Assembly: GCA_027490215.1 (NCBI GenBank)
Contig: JAIXYO010000019.1
Coordinates: 1 to 64,000, forward strand
Length of the DNA: 64,000 bases
Direction: 5' to 3'
Source of the DNA: Rubrivivax sp.
GTDB lineage: Bacteria > Pseudomonadota > Gammaproteobacteria > Burkholderiales > Burkholderiaceae_C
The notes below the pieces were generated by a model. It had not been told where the DNA came from and searched no databases. It saw only the letters and a list, made by a program, of their open reading frames with translations. Each line of letters begins with the position of its first letter. The first letter of the stretch is position 1. Made by a program: the position numbers and the translations under genes. This document shows, in pieces, positions 54,833 through 64,000 of this stretch.

Positions 54833-55453
54833 TCAACCCTTCTCTTTCCGGAACACCATCTGAAGCACGACTTGCACATCAACGCGCGGGCCGAAGCCGA
54901 TGGCGGTGACGCGGTACATCTTCGGCACCTGCCCGCCCGCAGCGTTGTTGCCCTGGGCCTGGTCGTCGATCAGTTCGATGATGTAGCGGGGACGGCGTGC
55001 AGGCCGGATGCCGCTGCCCGCATCGAAGCTGCGCGCGGTGAACTCGCCGAACTCGACGGTGCGCGCGCTGTTGGTGGTGTCGAGAAAGTCGACACGTGCC
55101 CAGACCGGCTTGGCGGTGTCTGCGTACGGGGCGCACAGCCCACGCGTCGTGGTCTCGGAGCTGCAGCCCGAGACAAAAATCCCGTCATTGCCCTGCGCGA
55201 ACTGGGCGGTGCGGCTGTTGACGGCGGTGTTGGGCCCGCGAATGTCGAACTCGGCATCCATCAGCGCGGCTTCGGCCGCTTGTGAGGCGATGAGGTAATC
55301 GCGGTCGTAACGCGCGGTGCGCTCGCTGAGCAGCGCGATCTGCGCACCGCCGACGCCTAGGACGACGACGACCAGCAGGATCAGCATCACGACGACCAGC
55401 GCGATGCCACGCTGAGCGGGGCGCGCGGACGATGAAGTGCGGTGACGTTTCAT
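54833..55453 (-). CDS. pilX: type IV pilus assembly protein PilX
   Basis: A 206-residue minor pilin with leader ending G16/I17 (RGIALVVVM). As in other PilX/GspK-type pilins, +5 is Val rather than Glu. A hydrophobic helix and a helical SQAAEAALMDAEFDI segment follow; the C-terminal half has two Cys. ATG at 55453 follows GGAG by nine bases. A GTG at 55459 would overlap the pilW stop and is the alternative. Confidence 0.9.
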   Translation of the reverse strand: MKRHRTSSSARPAQRGIALVVVMLILLVVVVLGVGGAQIALLSERTARYDRDYLIASQAAEAALMDAEFDIRGPNTAVNSRTAQFAQGNDGIFVSGCSSETTTRGLCAPYADTAKPVWARVDFLDTTNSARTVEFGEFTARSFDAGSGIRPARRPRYIIELIDDQAQGNNAAGGQVPKMYRVTAIGFGPRVDVQVVLQMVFRKEKG

Positions 55454-55455
55454 GC

Positions 55456-56520
55456 TCACGGACTCCAGGTGGGCGGCGTCACGTACTGCCGATTGCGCAG
55501 GTGCACGGTGAACACCATGTTCTGGCGCAGTCGGCCGTCGGCAGCAACCGTCAATCGGGACAACGTGTCATTGGTCGCATCGGTCAACCCGGGACCCAGT
55601 ACGTCGTAAGTCTGGCCGCTCGCGGCACGGTCGACGGCAGAGTTGAGATCGCCGCGCAGCAACAGCCCGATGTGCACACTGCGCACGCGTCGCCAGTTGT
55701 CCATGGTGGCGTTGGCATTGCCGGTCACCGTCATCTGGGAGGCCCGCAGGTAGCGGTCGGGGACATCATCGAAGCCGGCGCTTCCGACCGCAGGTGGCGC
55801 AGCGTTCGGCGTCAGGTTGTCCACGCCGTACAGCACCTGGAAGCTTTCGACGCCCTGCATCAAGGGCACGGTCTGCCAGGTACCGCTCGAGTCGCGGTAG
55901 GTGCAGGCCAGCGTGGGTTCACCGGAGGCGCCACGGGCCACGTGGAAGATGCTGTAGGCCGGCACGTCGCCGTCCATTTCGTTGGCGCCGGAGCAGTTGA
56001 TCATCGAACCATCGCCGGCTGCCGCACCAGCGCGGCCATCGCCCCAGTAGCGCACGACGAGGATGTCGCTGCCGTTGGCGCAGCTGGTGTCTGAGACGCT
56101 GCCGCATCCGCTGGTGCGGTTGCCATTGACGAGTCCGGTCGGCAGCGTCAGGCTGCCGACCAGGGCATTGTCGAATCCGACGATCCCTGGATTCTGGTCA
56201 CCGTTGATGTCGCCGCAGGGCTGGCCCGAGCCTGTGCAAAAGTAGCGCCAGGCGCTGGCCGCAGTGCCGTCGCGGTGGCTTTCATAGCCGGCCTGGATGA
56301 CGATGCGCTGGATCAGGTTGGTGGCAAAGCGGGCGTTCTCGCGCAATTGCGAAGATTGGTCCACCGAGGTGAAGCCCTGGCGGCCGATCAGCAGAGAGGC
56401 CACGGCAGCGAGCGTCACCAGCAAGCCCAGGGTGACCGCGACCAGCAATTCGACCAGCGTCAAGCCGGCCTGGCGCGAGCGAGGGCGGACCGGAGTTGAT
56501 GCGAAGTGGCGCGTGCTCAT
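55456..56520 (-). CDS. pilW: type IV pilus assembly protein PilW
   Basis: A 354-residue minor pilin: processing site G19/L20 (AGLTLVELLV), Glu24 at +5, hydrophobic helix, then a large beta domain. The segments SSQLRENARFATNLI and SFQVLYGVDNL are typical of PilW. Its ATG overlaps the pilV stop (ATGA). It lies in the pilV-W-X-Y1 core that makes the tip complex. Confidence 0.92.
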   Translation of the reverse strand: MSTRHFASTPVRPRSRQAGLTLVELLVAVTLGLLVTLAAVASLLIGRQGFTSVDQSSQLRENARFATNLIQRIVIQAGYESHRDGTAASAWRYFCTGSGQPCGDINGDQNPGIVGFDNALVGSLTLPTGLVNGNRTSGCGSVSDTSCANGSDILVVRYWGDGRAGAAAGDGSMINCSGANEMDGDVPAYSIFHVARGASGEPTLACTYRDSSGTWQTVPLMQGVESFQVLYGVDNLTPNAAPPAVGSAGFDDVPDRYLRASQMTVTGNANATMDNWRRVRSVHIGLLLRGDLNSAVDRAASGQTYDVLGPGLTDATNDTLSRLTVAADGRLRQNMVFTVHLRNRQYVTPPTWSP

Positions 56521-57131
56521 GTGGCACTGCCTGCAATCAAGGGAAGGATGACGGCAGGACGACTGCCCGCCGAGGTGGCTTTCAGAGGCCCATCGGATGC
56601 CGAAAGCGCCTGTTGAGTCCAGCCGATCTTCACCACCAGAGTCTCACCCGGGGTATTTGGGCAATCCCAATCGGGCAGCCCGCTGGACGATTGGTACGGC
56701 GTGTCGTCGAAGCAGACCACCACGCGCGCCTGAGGCAACGCGGCGCTGACGCGCGCCAGCCACTGATTCATGTCGAACTGGGCGGCGGCCTTGGGGGTGG
56801 CGCAGGCCCCGGTGAAGCAATTGGCTGTGATCGTGGGCGCGGTCCCGGTGTAGTTGGCAATCAGGTAGGGGTTGTCTGTGGTCGAGGTGGCCAGCGCCAC
56901 ATCCTTGTTGCCGCGCATCAAGTCAGCCAGCTCCCGGCCCAGCGCAATCGCGGTCGACTGGTTGCGCGCGGCACGATTGGACTGCAGCGCGGCCGCCTGC
57001 ATGCCGACCACGCCGAGCACGCCGAACGACAGCACGACGATCGCCACCAGGATTTCCACGAGGGTGAAACCGAGCGCTGCGCCGGCATGCGGCGCGCGCG
57101 AACGGAGCCAACGGACATGAGCGGTATTCAT
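56517..57131 (-). CDS. pilV: type IV pilus modification protein PilV
   Basis: A 204-residue minor pilin: processing site G21/F22 (LGFTLVEILVA), Glu26 at +5, then VLSFGVLGVVGMQAAALQ typical of PilV. Four Cys occur in the C-terminal domain. First gene of the operon; no good Shine-Dalgarno is seen. The 98-bp gap from dgt has short GC-rich dyads but no promoter that I could define. Confidence 0.91.
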   Translation of the reverse strand: MNTAHVRWLRSRAPHAGAALGFTLVEILVAIVVLSFGVLGVVGMQAAALQSNRAARNQSTAIALGRELADLMRGNKDVALATSTTDNPYLIANYTGTAPTITANCFTGACATPKAAAQFDMNQWLARVSAALPQARVVVCFDDTPYQSSSGLPDWDCPNTPGETLVVKIGWTQQALSASDGPLKATSAGSRPAVILPLIAGSAT

Positions 57132-57229
57132 GCGCCGATTGTTGCGAAGCGCTGCGCCGCGTGCGAGGAACGGGCAGCCGTTGGTCTGCCGTCATGGGCC
57201 GTTCGTCGGCCGAACAGGAGCTCAACGCG

Positions 57230-58417
57230 TCAAAACGGTAATAGTTGGCGCGGGAGCTGGCTGGTGAGCTGGTCGCCGAACAGTCGCGCGTGCTCGCGCA
57301 AGGCAAAGCGGTCGGTCATGCCGGCGATGTAGTCGGTGATCGCCAGTTGAAGCGGGATGCGCGCCGCATGTGATGGCGGCATCTGATCGGGCGCTTCGAG
57401 GTAAGCCAGAAACAGGTCGCGCACGACCTGCCGCACCACATCGTTGGCGGCCACCACCCGCGGGTGCTGGTACAGCTGCAGGCGCAGGAGCGCCTTGAGC
57501 TGCGCCGAATCCGCCGACACCTCGTCGCTGCACGCCACCAAGGCGGGGGCCAGCGCGACCGCGGTGGCATCGACCGGCGCGTGTTGTGCAATGCGTGCGC
57601 TCGAAGCGGCGATCAGGTCAGCGACCTGGTGCGACAGCATGCGCCGAATCACCTCAAAGAGCAGCCGGCGCCCGTCGGCCTGAGGGTGCTCGGCCAGAAC
57701 TTCCTGATGGAAGCGCTCGAAAAATGGCAGCTCGAGCAACTGCGCAAGGTCCAGCAGACCGGCCCTTACACCGTCGTCAATGTCGTGCGCGTTATATGCG
57801 AGCTCATCAGCGACATTGCACAGCTGGGCCTCGAGACTGGGACGCGTGCGCTGCAGAAATCGCAAACCCACCCCACCCGGCTCGGCAACCTCGAGCGCCA
57901 GCGCATACCGCTGCGAACAGTGCTTCAGGATGCCTTCGCGGGCCTCATAGCTGAGGTTCAGTCCGTCGTGCGTCAGGCATTGCTGCTCGAGCTGATCGAC
58001 CACCCGCAGGCTTTGCGCGTTGTGCTCAAAGCCCAGACTGCTGGAGTCTGCGGCGCGAACGCAATCGTCGAGCGCATGCTGTCCGGCGTGCCCGAATGGG
58101 GTGTGTCCGAGGTCATGCGCGAGAGAAATCGCTTCACACAGGTCTTCGTTGAGCCGCAGTGCTCTTGCAATTGACCGCGCCAGCTGCGCGACTTCCAGCG
58201 AGTGGGTGATGCGCGTGCGGAAGAGGTCTCCCTCGTGGTTGAGAAAAACCTGCGTCTTGTAGGCCAGCCGACGAAACGCGGTGCTGTGGATCACGCGGTC
58301 ACGGTCGCGCTGGAACACGGTCTGACCCGGCCCATTGGGCTCTGGGAACCGACAGCCGCGGCTGCGTTCGGGCCAACTGGCGTACGGCGCGAGACCCGCG
58401 GCTGAAAGCGTGCTCAC
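57230..58417 (-). CDS. dgt: deoxyguanosinetriphosphate triphosphohydrolase-like protein
   Basis: A 395-residue HD-domain hydrolase that cleaves dNTPs to nucleoside and triphosphate. The HD metal ligands are His72 (THSLEVAQ), His101-Asp102 ([12 protein letters not shown]) and a later Asp in [15 protein letters not shown]. The length matches the shorter dGTPase-like subfamily, not E. coli Dgt (505). The GTG start overlaps the aroB stop (GTGA). Confidence 0.94.
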   Translation of the reverse strand: MSTLSAAGLAPYASWPERSRGCRFPEPNGPGQTVFQRDRDRVIHSTAFRRLAYKTQVFLNHEGDLFRTRITHSLEVAQLARSIARALRLNEDLCEAISLAHDLGHTPFGHAGQHALDDCVRAADSSSLGFEHNAQSLRVVDQLEQQCLTHDGLNLSYEAREGILKHCSQRYALALEVAEPGGVGLRFLQRTRPSLEAQLCNVADELAYNAHDIDDGVRAGLLDLAQLLELPFFERFHQEVLAEHPQADGRRLLFEVIRRMLSHQVADLIAASSARIAQHAPVDATAVALAPALVACSDEVSADSAQLKALLRLQLYQHPRVVAANDVVRQVVRDLFLAYLEAPDQMPPSHAARIPLQLAITDYIAGMTDRFALREHARLFGDQLTSQLPRQLLPF

Positions 58418-59535
58418 ACCGTGTTGGCGTCTATCACCTGGGCCACCAGCGCGTCGTCGGCGTGGTGGAGGCTGGCCTGACCCGGCGCATCGATCAGCAC
58501 GAAGCGGATCTGGCCAGACTCCGACTTCTTGTCGATGCGCATCAATTCGAGGTAGCGGGCTGCGCCCAGGCGGGGCCCTCGGGTCGGCAACCCTGCGCGT
58601 TCAATCAGCCTGGCAATGCGCGCCGCATAGGTGGCATCGATCAGGCCGCAACGCACCGACAGTTCCGCTGCCATCACCATGCCGCAGCCCACCGCTTCGC
58701 CGTGCAGCCACGCGCCAAAGCCGAGCCCGGCCTCGATCGCATGTCCGAAGGTGTGGCCGAAATTGAGAATGGCGCGCAGACCCGATTCGCGCTCGTCCTG
58801 GCCAACAACCCACGCCTTGATCTCGCAGGATCGCCGCACGGCATGCGCGAGCGCCGCCTTGTCGCGAGCGCGCAGCGCATCGATGTGCTGCTCGATCCAG
58901 CCGAGAAAATCGTCGTCGGCAATCGGCCCGTACTTGATGACCTCGGCGAGGCCAGCCGAGATTTCTCGATCGGGCAGCGTGTCCAGCGTGTCGAGGTCGG
59001 CGATCACACGCAGCGGTTGGTAGAACGCGCCAATCATGTTCTTGCCCGCCGGGTGGTTGATGGCGGTCTTGCCGCCGACCGACGAATCGACCTGCGCGAG
59101 CAGTGTGGTCGGCACCTGCACATAGGCGACGCCACGCATGTAGCAGGCCGCGGCAAAGCCGGTCATGTCGCCGATCACGCCCCCGCCCAGCGCGTACACC
59201 ACCGCCTTTCGGTCGAAACCATCGCCGAGCAGCCGGTCGAAGATCAGGTTCAGCGTCTCAAAGTCCTTGTGCGCTTCGCCATCCGGCAAGGCGATCGTGC
59301 ACACGCGCGCGTGGTGCTTGGCGAGCGCGTGCTGCAGCCGCGCGGCATACAGTGGCGCAACGGTGGTGTTGGTGACGATCAGCGCCTCGGATGACCTCGC
59401 ACCGCAGGCGACGGCATCCGGGTGATCAAGCAATCCACAGCCGATCTGGATGTCGTAGCTGCGGTCAGCCAGCTCGATGCGGAGCTGCGTGGTCGGTGGG
59501 AGGGTTGGTGATGAGATCGGTGGCGACAGCGGCAT
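58414..59535 (-). CDS. aroB: 3-dehydroquinate synthase
   Basis: A 373-residue zinc/NAD enzyme for the second shikimate step. NAD loop [30 protein letters not shown]; zinc ligands in [11 protein letters not shown] and [11 protein letters not shown]. The ATG at 59535 is used; the frame opens 11 codons earlier. 42 bp after aroK and overlapping dgt. Confidence 0.97.
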   Translation of the reverse strand: MPLSPPISSPTLPPTTQLRIELADRSYDIQIGCGLLDHPDAVACGARSSEALIVTNTTVAPLYAARLQHALAKHHARVCTIALPDGEAHKDFETLNLIFDRLLGDGFDRKAVVYALGGGVIGDMTGFAAACYMRGVAYVQVPTTLLAQVDSSVGGKTAINHPAGKNMIGAFYQPLRVIADLDTLDTLPDREISAGLAEVIKYGPIADDDFLGWIEQHIDALRARDKAALAHAVRRSCEIKAWVVGQDERESGLRAILNFGHTFGHAIEAGLGFGAWLHGEAVGCGMVMAAELSVRCGLIDATYAARIARLIERAGLPTRGPRLGAARYLELMRIDKKSESGQIRFVLIDAPGQASLHHADDALVAQVIDANTV

Positions 59536-59577
59536 GGCTGTATTTTGCCGTGCCCCGCTTCGAACCACGCCAGGCGA

Positions 59578-60144
59578 TCAGTGGAGCAGCGGTTCGATGC
59601 CATCGACGGGCGATGGCACCAGGTCGATCGGCAACACACCGGCCAGCTCGAGCTGCATCAGCAGCATGTTGACGAGGTTGTGTACCGAGGGACGCCCCGT
59701 CTCGATGACGAAGTGCGCCACGCTGTGATAAAGCGGGTCGCGCTCCTGGAACAGCGCACGCAGACGTGCCAGCGGATCGGCGACCTGCAACAACGGGCGC
59801 TGCGTGTCATGCCGCAACCGGCGAAACAATTCTTCCGGCGTGGAGCGCAGATAGATCGCAGTGGTGTGCCGGTGCAATGCATGGCGATTGGCATCGCGCA
59901 ACACCACCCCACCACCCGTGGCCAGCACGCCGCGGTCAGCACGCACGAGATCGGCGATCACGTCCTGCTCGACATCGCGAAAGCGCTCTTCGCCTTGGGC
60001 ATCGAAGAACTCGCGGATGCTGCAGCCGATCTGCCGTTCGATGACCGCATCGCTGTCACTGAAGGGCACACCCAGCCGCCGTGCCAGATTCCGCCCGACA
60101 GTCGACTTGCCGCCGCCGGGCATGCCGATCAGGCTGACGAACAT
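59578..60144 (-). CDS. aroK: shikimate kinase
   Basis: A 188-residue P-loop kinase: Walker A GMPGGGKST at 7-15, substrate Asp30/Asp32 (FSDSD), GGGVVL in the shikimate site, and the LID Arg in RDPLY. It phosphorylates shikimate. The pilQ-aroK-aroB order is conserved across proteobacteria. 37 bp after pilQ. Confidence 0.97.
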   Translation of the reverse strand: MFVSLIGMPGGGKSTVGRNLARRLGVPFSDSDAVIERQIGCSIREFFDAQGEERFRDVEQDVIADLVRADRGVLATGGGVVLRDANRHALHRHTTAIYLRSTPEELFRRLRHDTQRPLLQVADPLARLRALFQERDPLYHSVAHFVIETGRPSVHNLVNMLLMQLELAGVLPIDLVPSPVDGIEPLLH

Positions 60145-60181
60145 CGCGCCCTGGAGACAGGCTGGCGCAGTGCGAGCCTGC

Positions 60182-62365
60182 TCAGCGAGCAGCCGTGCGT
60201 TCGCTGACGACCTTGGGTGTCAGGAAGATCAGCAGTTCGGTTTTTCTGGAGGAGTTGGTCCGGGACTTGAACAGGTTGCCGACCACCGGGATGTCGCCCA
60301 ACAAGGGCACCTGCACCACGTCGGATCGGTCGGTCTGCTCGAAGATGCCACCGATCACCACCGTGCCGCCGTTTTCAACCAGAACCTGCGTCTGAATCGA
60401 CTTGGTGTCGATGGACGGCACATTGTTGGTCACGGCACCGACGCTGTCCTTGTTGACGATGACGTCCAGGATGACGTTGCCCTCAGGAGTGATCTGCGGC
60501 GTCACATCCAGCTTCAAGGTCGCATCGACGAATTCGATCGATGTGGCACCGCTGGAGGTTGCGCGCTGGTATGGAATCTTCGTACCCTGCTGAATGATGG
60601 CCTTGATCTGATCGGCCGTCACGATGCGCGGACTCGAAACCACCTTGCCGCGGCCATCGGCTTCGAGCGCTGACAGTTCCAGGTTCAGGAACCGGTTCAG
60701 GCCGGACCCGAACAGCGACAGCGCAAAAGTTGCCGGCTGGAACCCGCCTTGCGCAGAGGCCGGAAGGTTGAGGAAATTGGTGTCGTTGAGCAGGGGCACG
60801 CTGGCAGTCTGGCCTGTGCGGTTGGCGACCACGTTCAGGTTACCGCCGATCGCAAGCCGCTGGCTGCCCCCGACGCCGAAGCCCGCATCGTTGCCTCTGC
60901 GTGCGTCATTGACGCCGAGGCGCACTCCCAGCGAGCGGCCAAACGAATCGTCCGCTTCGACGATGCGGGCCTCGATCAGCACCTGACGCACCGGGATGTC
61001 GATCTTCGCAATCAGTTCCTGGATTTCCTGCAGCTTCGACGGGGTGTCGCTGACGAACAGTTGGTTGGTGCGGGTCTCAAAGAGCACGCTACCGCGCGGC
61101 GACAGGATGCGCGTGGTGGTCGAGCTACTGCCGCCACCACCGCCGCCGCCTTGGCCGGAATTCTGTCCGGTGAGGCCGCGCGCAATTTCCTCGGCCTTGG
61201 TGTAGTTCAGCTGGAAGGCCTGGGTGCGCACCGGCTCGAGAGCGGCAATCTGCAGCTTCGATTCAAGGTCGGCCTTTTCCTTCGCAGCCAATTCGTCCTT
61301 AGGTGCAATCAGGATCACATTGCCTGATTTACGCAGCCCCAGCCCCTTTGCCTGTAGGATGATGTCGAGCGCCTGATCCCAGGGCACGTCCTTCAGACGC
61401 AAGGTCACGTTGCCTGTCACGGTGTCACTCGTGACGACGTTGAAGTTGGTGAAGTCGGCAATCACTTGGAGCAACGCCCGCACTTCGATGTTCTGGAAGT
61501 TGAGTGACAGCTTTTCACCGGCAAAGCCGGGGCCCTGCGTCAGCTTGTTCGGGTCGATCTTCTGCGCACGGACCTCGACCACAAACTGGTTGTCGCTCTG
61601 GTAGGCGCTGTGCTCCCAATCGCCACGCGGCTCGATCACCATGCGAACGCGGTCACCGATCTGCACCGTAGAGACGGTTTGCACTGGGGTGCCGAAATCG
61701 GTCACGTCCAGACGACGCCGCAGCGAATCGGGCAGGCTCGATTGCAGGAACTCGACGACCAGGCCTTTGCCTTGCTGGCGGATGTCGACACCAACCTGGT
61801 TGTTGGCCAGGTCAACCACCACACGGCCGGCTCCATCTGCACCACGGCGGAAGTCGATGTCCTTGACTGGCAGCTGCTGACGATTCTGGGGCTCGGCAAA
61901 TCGGGTGGGAGGCTGGGTCGCGGAACCCGTGGCGCTGGCCACCTCCGGCGAGGCACTCGATTCGAGCACGATCACAAGCGCCTTGCCTTGCAGTTCTGCG
62001 CGGTAGGTGGCCGGCTGACGAAGATTCAGCACCAGGCGCGTACGTTCATCGGATTGCGCGATGTTGACCGAACGCAAGTTGCCCTGATTGACATCCACCA
62101 CCGGCTTGCCGGTCGCATTGCCCACGCCAGGCAGGTCAATGGCGATACGAGGCGGCGTCTGCACGACGAAGCCCTTCGGCAGCGCTGCCAACGGCTCCGA
62201 CAACTCTATGCGAATGACTTCGGATCCTGCTTGCAGCGAACTGTTGATTGACTGGATCGCGCTCTGCGCCAGCGCGGAGAAAGAAGCGCCGCACAACAAC
62301 GCCAGCGTCCACAGACGCGCCCGCCATTCAATTCCCATGTTCATTTTGTCCTGCATGGCCTTCAT
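60182..62365 (-). CDS. pilQ: type IV pilus secretin PilQ
   Basis: A 727-residue outer-membrane secretin. A signal peptide is cleaved after about ALA (residue 33); AMIN domains bind peptidoglycan (RIELSEPLAALPKGF); then the STN/N0 domain (LSLNFQNIEVRALLQVI), an N1 domain with a seven-glycine linker near residue 407, and the C-terminal secretin (VGAVTNNVPSIDTKSIQTQV). The ATG at 62365 overlaps the pilP stop. Confidence 0.96.
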   Translation of the reverse strand: MKAMQDKMNMGIEWRARLWTLALLCGASFSALAQSAIQSINSSLQAGSEVIRIELSEPLAALPKGFVVQTPPRIAIDLPGVGNATGKPVVDVNQGNLRSVNIAQSDERTRLVLNLRQPATYRAELQGKALVIVLESSASPEVASATGSATQPPTRFAEPQNRQQLPVKDIDFRRGADGAGRVVVDLANNQVGVDIRQQGKGLVVEFLQSSLPDSLRRRLDVTDFGTPVQTVSTVQIGDRVRMVIEPRGDWEHSAYQSDNQFVVEVRAQKIDPNKLTQGPGFAGEKLSLNFQNIEVRALLQVIADFTNFNVVTSDTVTGNVTLRLKDVPWDQALDIILQAKGLGLRKSGNVILIAPKDELAAKEKADLESKLQIAALEPVRTQAFQLNYTKAEEIARGLTGQNSGQGGGGGGGSSSTTTRILSPRGSVLFETRTNQLFVSDTPSKLQEIQELIAKIDIPVRQVLIEARIVEADDSFGRSLGVRLGVNDARRGNDAGFGVGGSQRLAIGGNLNVVANRTGQTASVPLLNDTNFLNLPASAQGGFQPATFALSLFGSGLNRFLNLELSALEADGRGKVVSSPRIVTADQIKAIIQQGTKIPYQRATSSGATSIEFVDATLKLDVTPQITPEGNVILDVIVNKDSVGAVTNNVPSIDTKSIQTQVLVENGGTVVIGGIFEQTDRSDVVQVPLLGDIPVVGNLFKSRTNSSRKTELLIFLTPKVVSERTAAR

Positions 62366-62904
62366 CGAGCGTTCTCCTGGAGTTGGATCGAACTGGTGCG
62401 CTCGATCCATTCACCTGATGCGTCCTGCACGATCTCCCGGAGGGACATATCGGTTTCTGTGATCTTGATGATCTTTCCGTAGTTCTGGCCGAGGTAATCG
62501 CCCAGCTTGACCTGGTACAACAGCTTGTCAACCTTCAACAGCACGAACGGCTGCTTGCCACGCGTGACGCTGCCGACCATCGTGACGCTGTCCAGCGGAT
62601 ACGCTTCCAGCGGCTCAGGACGACGGTTGATCTCCGACTGCAGCAGTGAATTCGGCTGACGCGACTCCTGCTTGATGGCCACCGCAAGCTTTTGGTTGCT
62701 GAAGGGCTCCACCACCTCGCCAGCCGTGTAGGGCTGCGGGTCGAATTTCTTCGGCGGCGAGATCGGCTGCACGTTGGGCTTGACTTCCTTGCGCTGCTGC
62801 TCAATCCACTGGGCCAGTTCCTGCTGATCACCGCTGCAAGCAGCGAGCAGTGCGGAACAGCAGGCCACGACTGCGCCAACGCGATAAATGCGACTGCCGC
62901 TCAT
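62362..62904 (-). CDS. pilP: type IV pilus lipoprotein PilP
   Basis: A 180-residue inner-membrane lipoprotein with lipobox LAAC (Cys23). The linker (FDPQPYTAGEVVEPFS) binds PilNO and the C-terminal HR beta domain (VGSVTRGKQPFVLLKVD, YLGQNYGKI) binds PilQ. Its ATG overlaps the pilO stop and its end overlaps pilQ. Confidence 0.95.
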   Translation of the reverse strand: MSGSRIYRVGAVVACCSALLAACSGDQQELAQWIEQQRKEVKPNVQPISPPKKFDPQPYTAGEVVEPFSNQKLAVAIKQESRQPNSLLQSEINRRPEPLEAYPLDSVTMVGSVTRGKQPFVLLKVDKLLYQVKLGDYLGQNYGKIIKITETDMSLREIVQDASGEWIERTSSIQLQENAR

Positions 62905-63611
62905 GGGTTGCCACCCGGCTTCTTCGCTGCCTTGTCTTTGCGCATCGAATCAAGTTCACTCGCGTCGAGATAGCGGTAGGTCCGCGCCGTCGCCTCCATG
63001 ACGAGGACATCGCCGCCACCGCGATTGCCTTCGATGGAGATGTCGTGCAGCGTGACGATGCGAGACAGGTTCGACACGTCGGCGGCGAATGCGCCTACAT
63101 CATGGTAGCGCCCGGACACCTTCAAGGCGATTGGCAACTCGGCGTAATAGTCTTTGACCACGCTCTGGCCAGGCCTGAACAACTCGAACTGCAAGCCACG
63201 ACCGAGGCCGGCTTGATTGATGTCGGACAACAACGCGTCCATTTCAGCCTTGCCTGGCAGTTGCTTCTCGAGCTGGGTCACGTACTCCTCAACCTGCAGC
63301 TTCTGCTTGCGCAACTCGCTGAGGTTGACAGCCTGCCCGAGCTTGTTGCGGTAATCGTTCTTGAGCGCCGGCTCTTTGGCGACTTCGGCATCGAGTTGGT
63401 CGTGCGCATCAGAGAGCAGCATGAACCACCCCATAGCGACGACCACGGCAGCGGCGATCAGCCATGCGACCAATTTGGGCAACGCCGGCCATTGGCCCGG
63501 TTGGTTGAGGTTGAGCCCTCGAAACTGAGACGCGGCGTCCTGAAACACCGAGTTCATGTCGGCGCTTCCGGCGGGGATGGTGGCGGGTGCGGAGGTGGCC
63601 ATCGGTGTCAC
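62901..63611 (-). CDS. pilO: type IV pilus inner-membrane platform protein PilO
   Basis: A 236-residue bitopic protein: cytoplasmic N-terminus, one membrane helix at about 47-66, a coiled coil (LRKQKLQVEEYVTQLEKQL), then a ferredoxin-like domain (YAELPIALKVSGRYHDVGAFAADVSNL). It dimerises with PilN. GTG at 63611 overlaps the pilN stop (GTGA); an ATG at 63602 is the alternative. Confidence 0.94.
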   Translation of the reverse strand: MTPMATSAPATIPAGSADMNSVFQDAASQFRGLNLNQPGQWPALPKLVAWLIAAAVVVAMGWFMLLSDAHDQLDAEVAKEPALKNDYRNKLGQAVNLSELRKQKLQVEEYVTQLEKQLPGKAEMDALLSDINQAGLGRGLQFELFRPGQSVVKDYYAELPIALKVSGRYHDVGAFAADVSNLSRIVTLHDISIEGNRGGGDVLVMEATARTYRYLDASELDSMRKDKAAKKPGGNP

Positions 63612-64000
63612 CCCTTCTTGGCTGCAGGCGCGACGGGCACCGCGCCGGGTTGTTCCTGGGGTCGCTTCACACTCACCCGGAGCGAGAAGTCGAACAAGCG
63701 CTTTTGCGAACGGTCAGCGGTCTGGACACCGGACACCTTGATCTCAACGAGTTCTGGCTTGACCAGCCATTCCGAGTTGTAGGCGGTGTTACGCAACAAC
63801 TCTGACACCCGCTCATTGGTTTGTGCCACGCCAAGGATGGCGATCACCTGGCCCTTTTGCTTGACCGATGTCAGGTAAACGCCTTCCGGCGTTTGCCGCA
63901 CCAGTTCATTGAGCAGGTGGACGGGCACGTTGCGGTCGATCTGCAGGTCTTCAACGGCCTTTTGCCGGGCCTTGAGCGATTCAATCTCGGCTTTCAACGC
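63608..64000 (-). CDS. pilN: type IV pilus inner-membrane protein PilN (3' part)
   Basis: The C-terminal 130 residues of PilN; the frame runs past the window edge, so the start and the membrane helix are outside. Visible are the end of the coiled coil (EIESLKARQKAVEDL) and the ferredoxin-like domain (PVHLLNELVRQTPEGVYLTSVKQKG). pilN would be preceded by pilM. Its stop overlaps the pilO start. Confidence 0.93.
   Translation of the reverse strand, partial: ALKAEIESLKARQKAVEDLQIDRNVPVHLLNELVRQTPEGVYLTSVKQKGQVIAILGVAQTNERVSELLRNTAYNSEWLVKPELVEIKVSGVQTADRSQKRLFDFSLRVSVKRPQEQPGAVPVAPAAKKG

Overview
The window is GC-rich, densely coded chromosomal DNA from a betaproteobacterium of the order Burkholderiales (Comamonadaceae, or the Rubrivivax/Leptothrix group). 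The assignment rests on gene order: hrcA-nadK-recN, mutM-TPR-lolB-ispE-tRNA-Gln-prs-rplY-pth, the his-murA-bolA-mla-gltDB run, and pilNOPQ-aroK-aroB-dgt. I cannot name a species. Almost everything is core genome. There is no phage, plasmid, CRISPR array or intact insertion sequence.

Layout. 1-2437 (minus): a CobW-type G3E GTPase, a WD40 protein and a small unknown ORF, tightly coupled. 2438-2777 is the only gene-free stretch above 300 bp. 2778-4925: tRNA with CAT anticodon and hrcA (minus), then nadK divergent (plus). 4930-7637 (plus): recN and rapZ. 7654-11755 (minus): mutM, a dynamin-like GTPase and mutY. 11850-18188 (plus): TPR protein, lolB, ispE, tRNA-Gln, prs, rplY, a clear terminator, pth and a DUF4124 protein. 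18206-27468 (minus): murA, then hisG-D-C-B-H-A-F, then rsmD, coaD and a ferredoxin, all read towards low coordinates, with bolA before murA. 27492-29263 (minus): a YadG/YadH-type ABC exporter.

29264-37757 is a mixed-strand block: a TetR regulator, a PHA-system protein, a metallopeptidase lipoprotein, an M20 amidohydrolase, a HAD phosphatase, pgi, tal and zwf. The last three, with the phosphatase, form a glucose-6-phosphate node. 37801-41799 (minus) is the Mla phospholipid transport operon mlaFEDACB. 41924-48295 (minus) is glutamate synthase gltBD with a recognisable promoter. 48366-49143 holds REP-like dyads and a RAYT-family transposase that has lost both HUH histidines. 49169-57131 (minus) is a minor pilin operon, pilV-W-X-Y1-E-fimT. 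57230-64000 (minus) is dgt, aroB, aroK, pilQ, pilP, pilO and the 3' part of pilN, cut by the window edge.

Most minus-strand genes overlap by four bases (ATGA, GTGA or TTGA) or lie within tens of bases, so long polycistronic units are likely. The most unusual things are not whole new systems. They are the degenerate RAYT beside REP-like dyads abutting the gltB promoter, a GC-rich repeat filling two operon gaps, a long inverted repeat between tal and zwf, a probably leaderless divergent hrcA/nadK pair, a His/Asp-rich insertion in RapZ, and a PilY1 that lacks the usual calcium loop.
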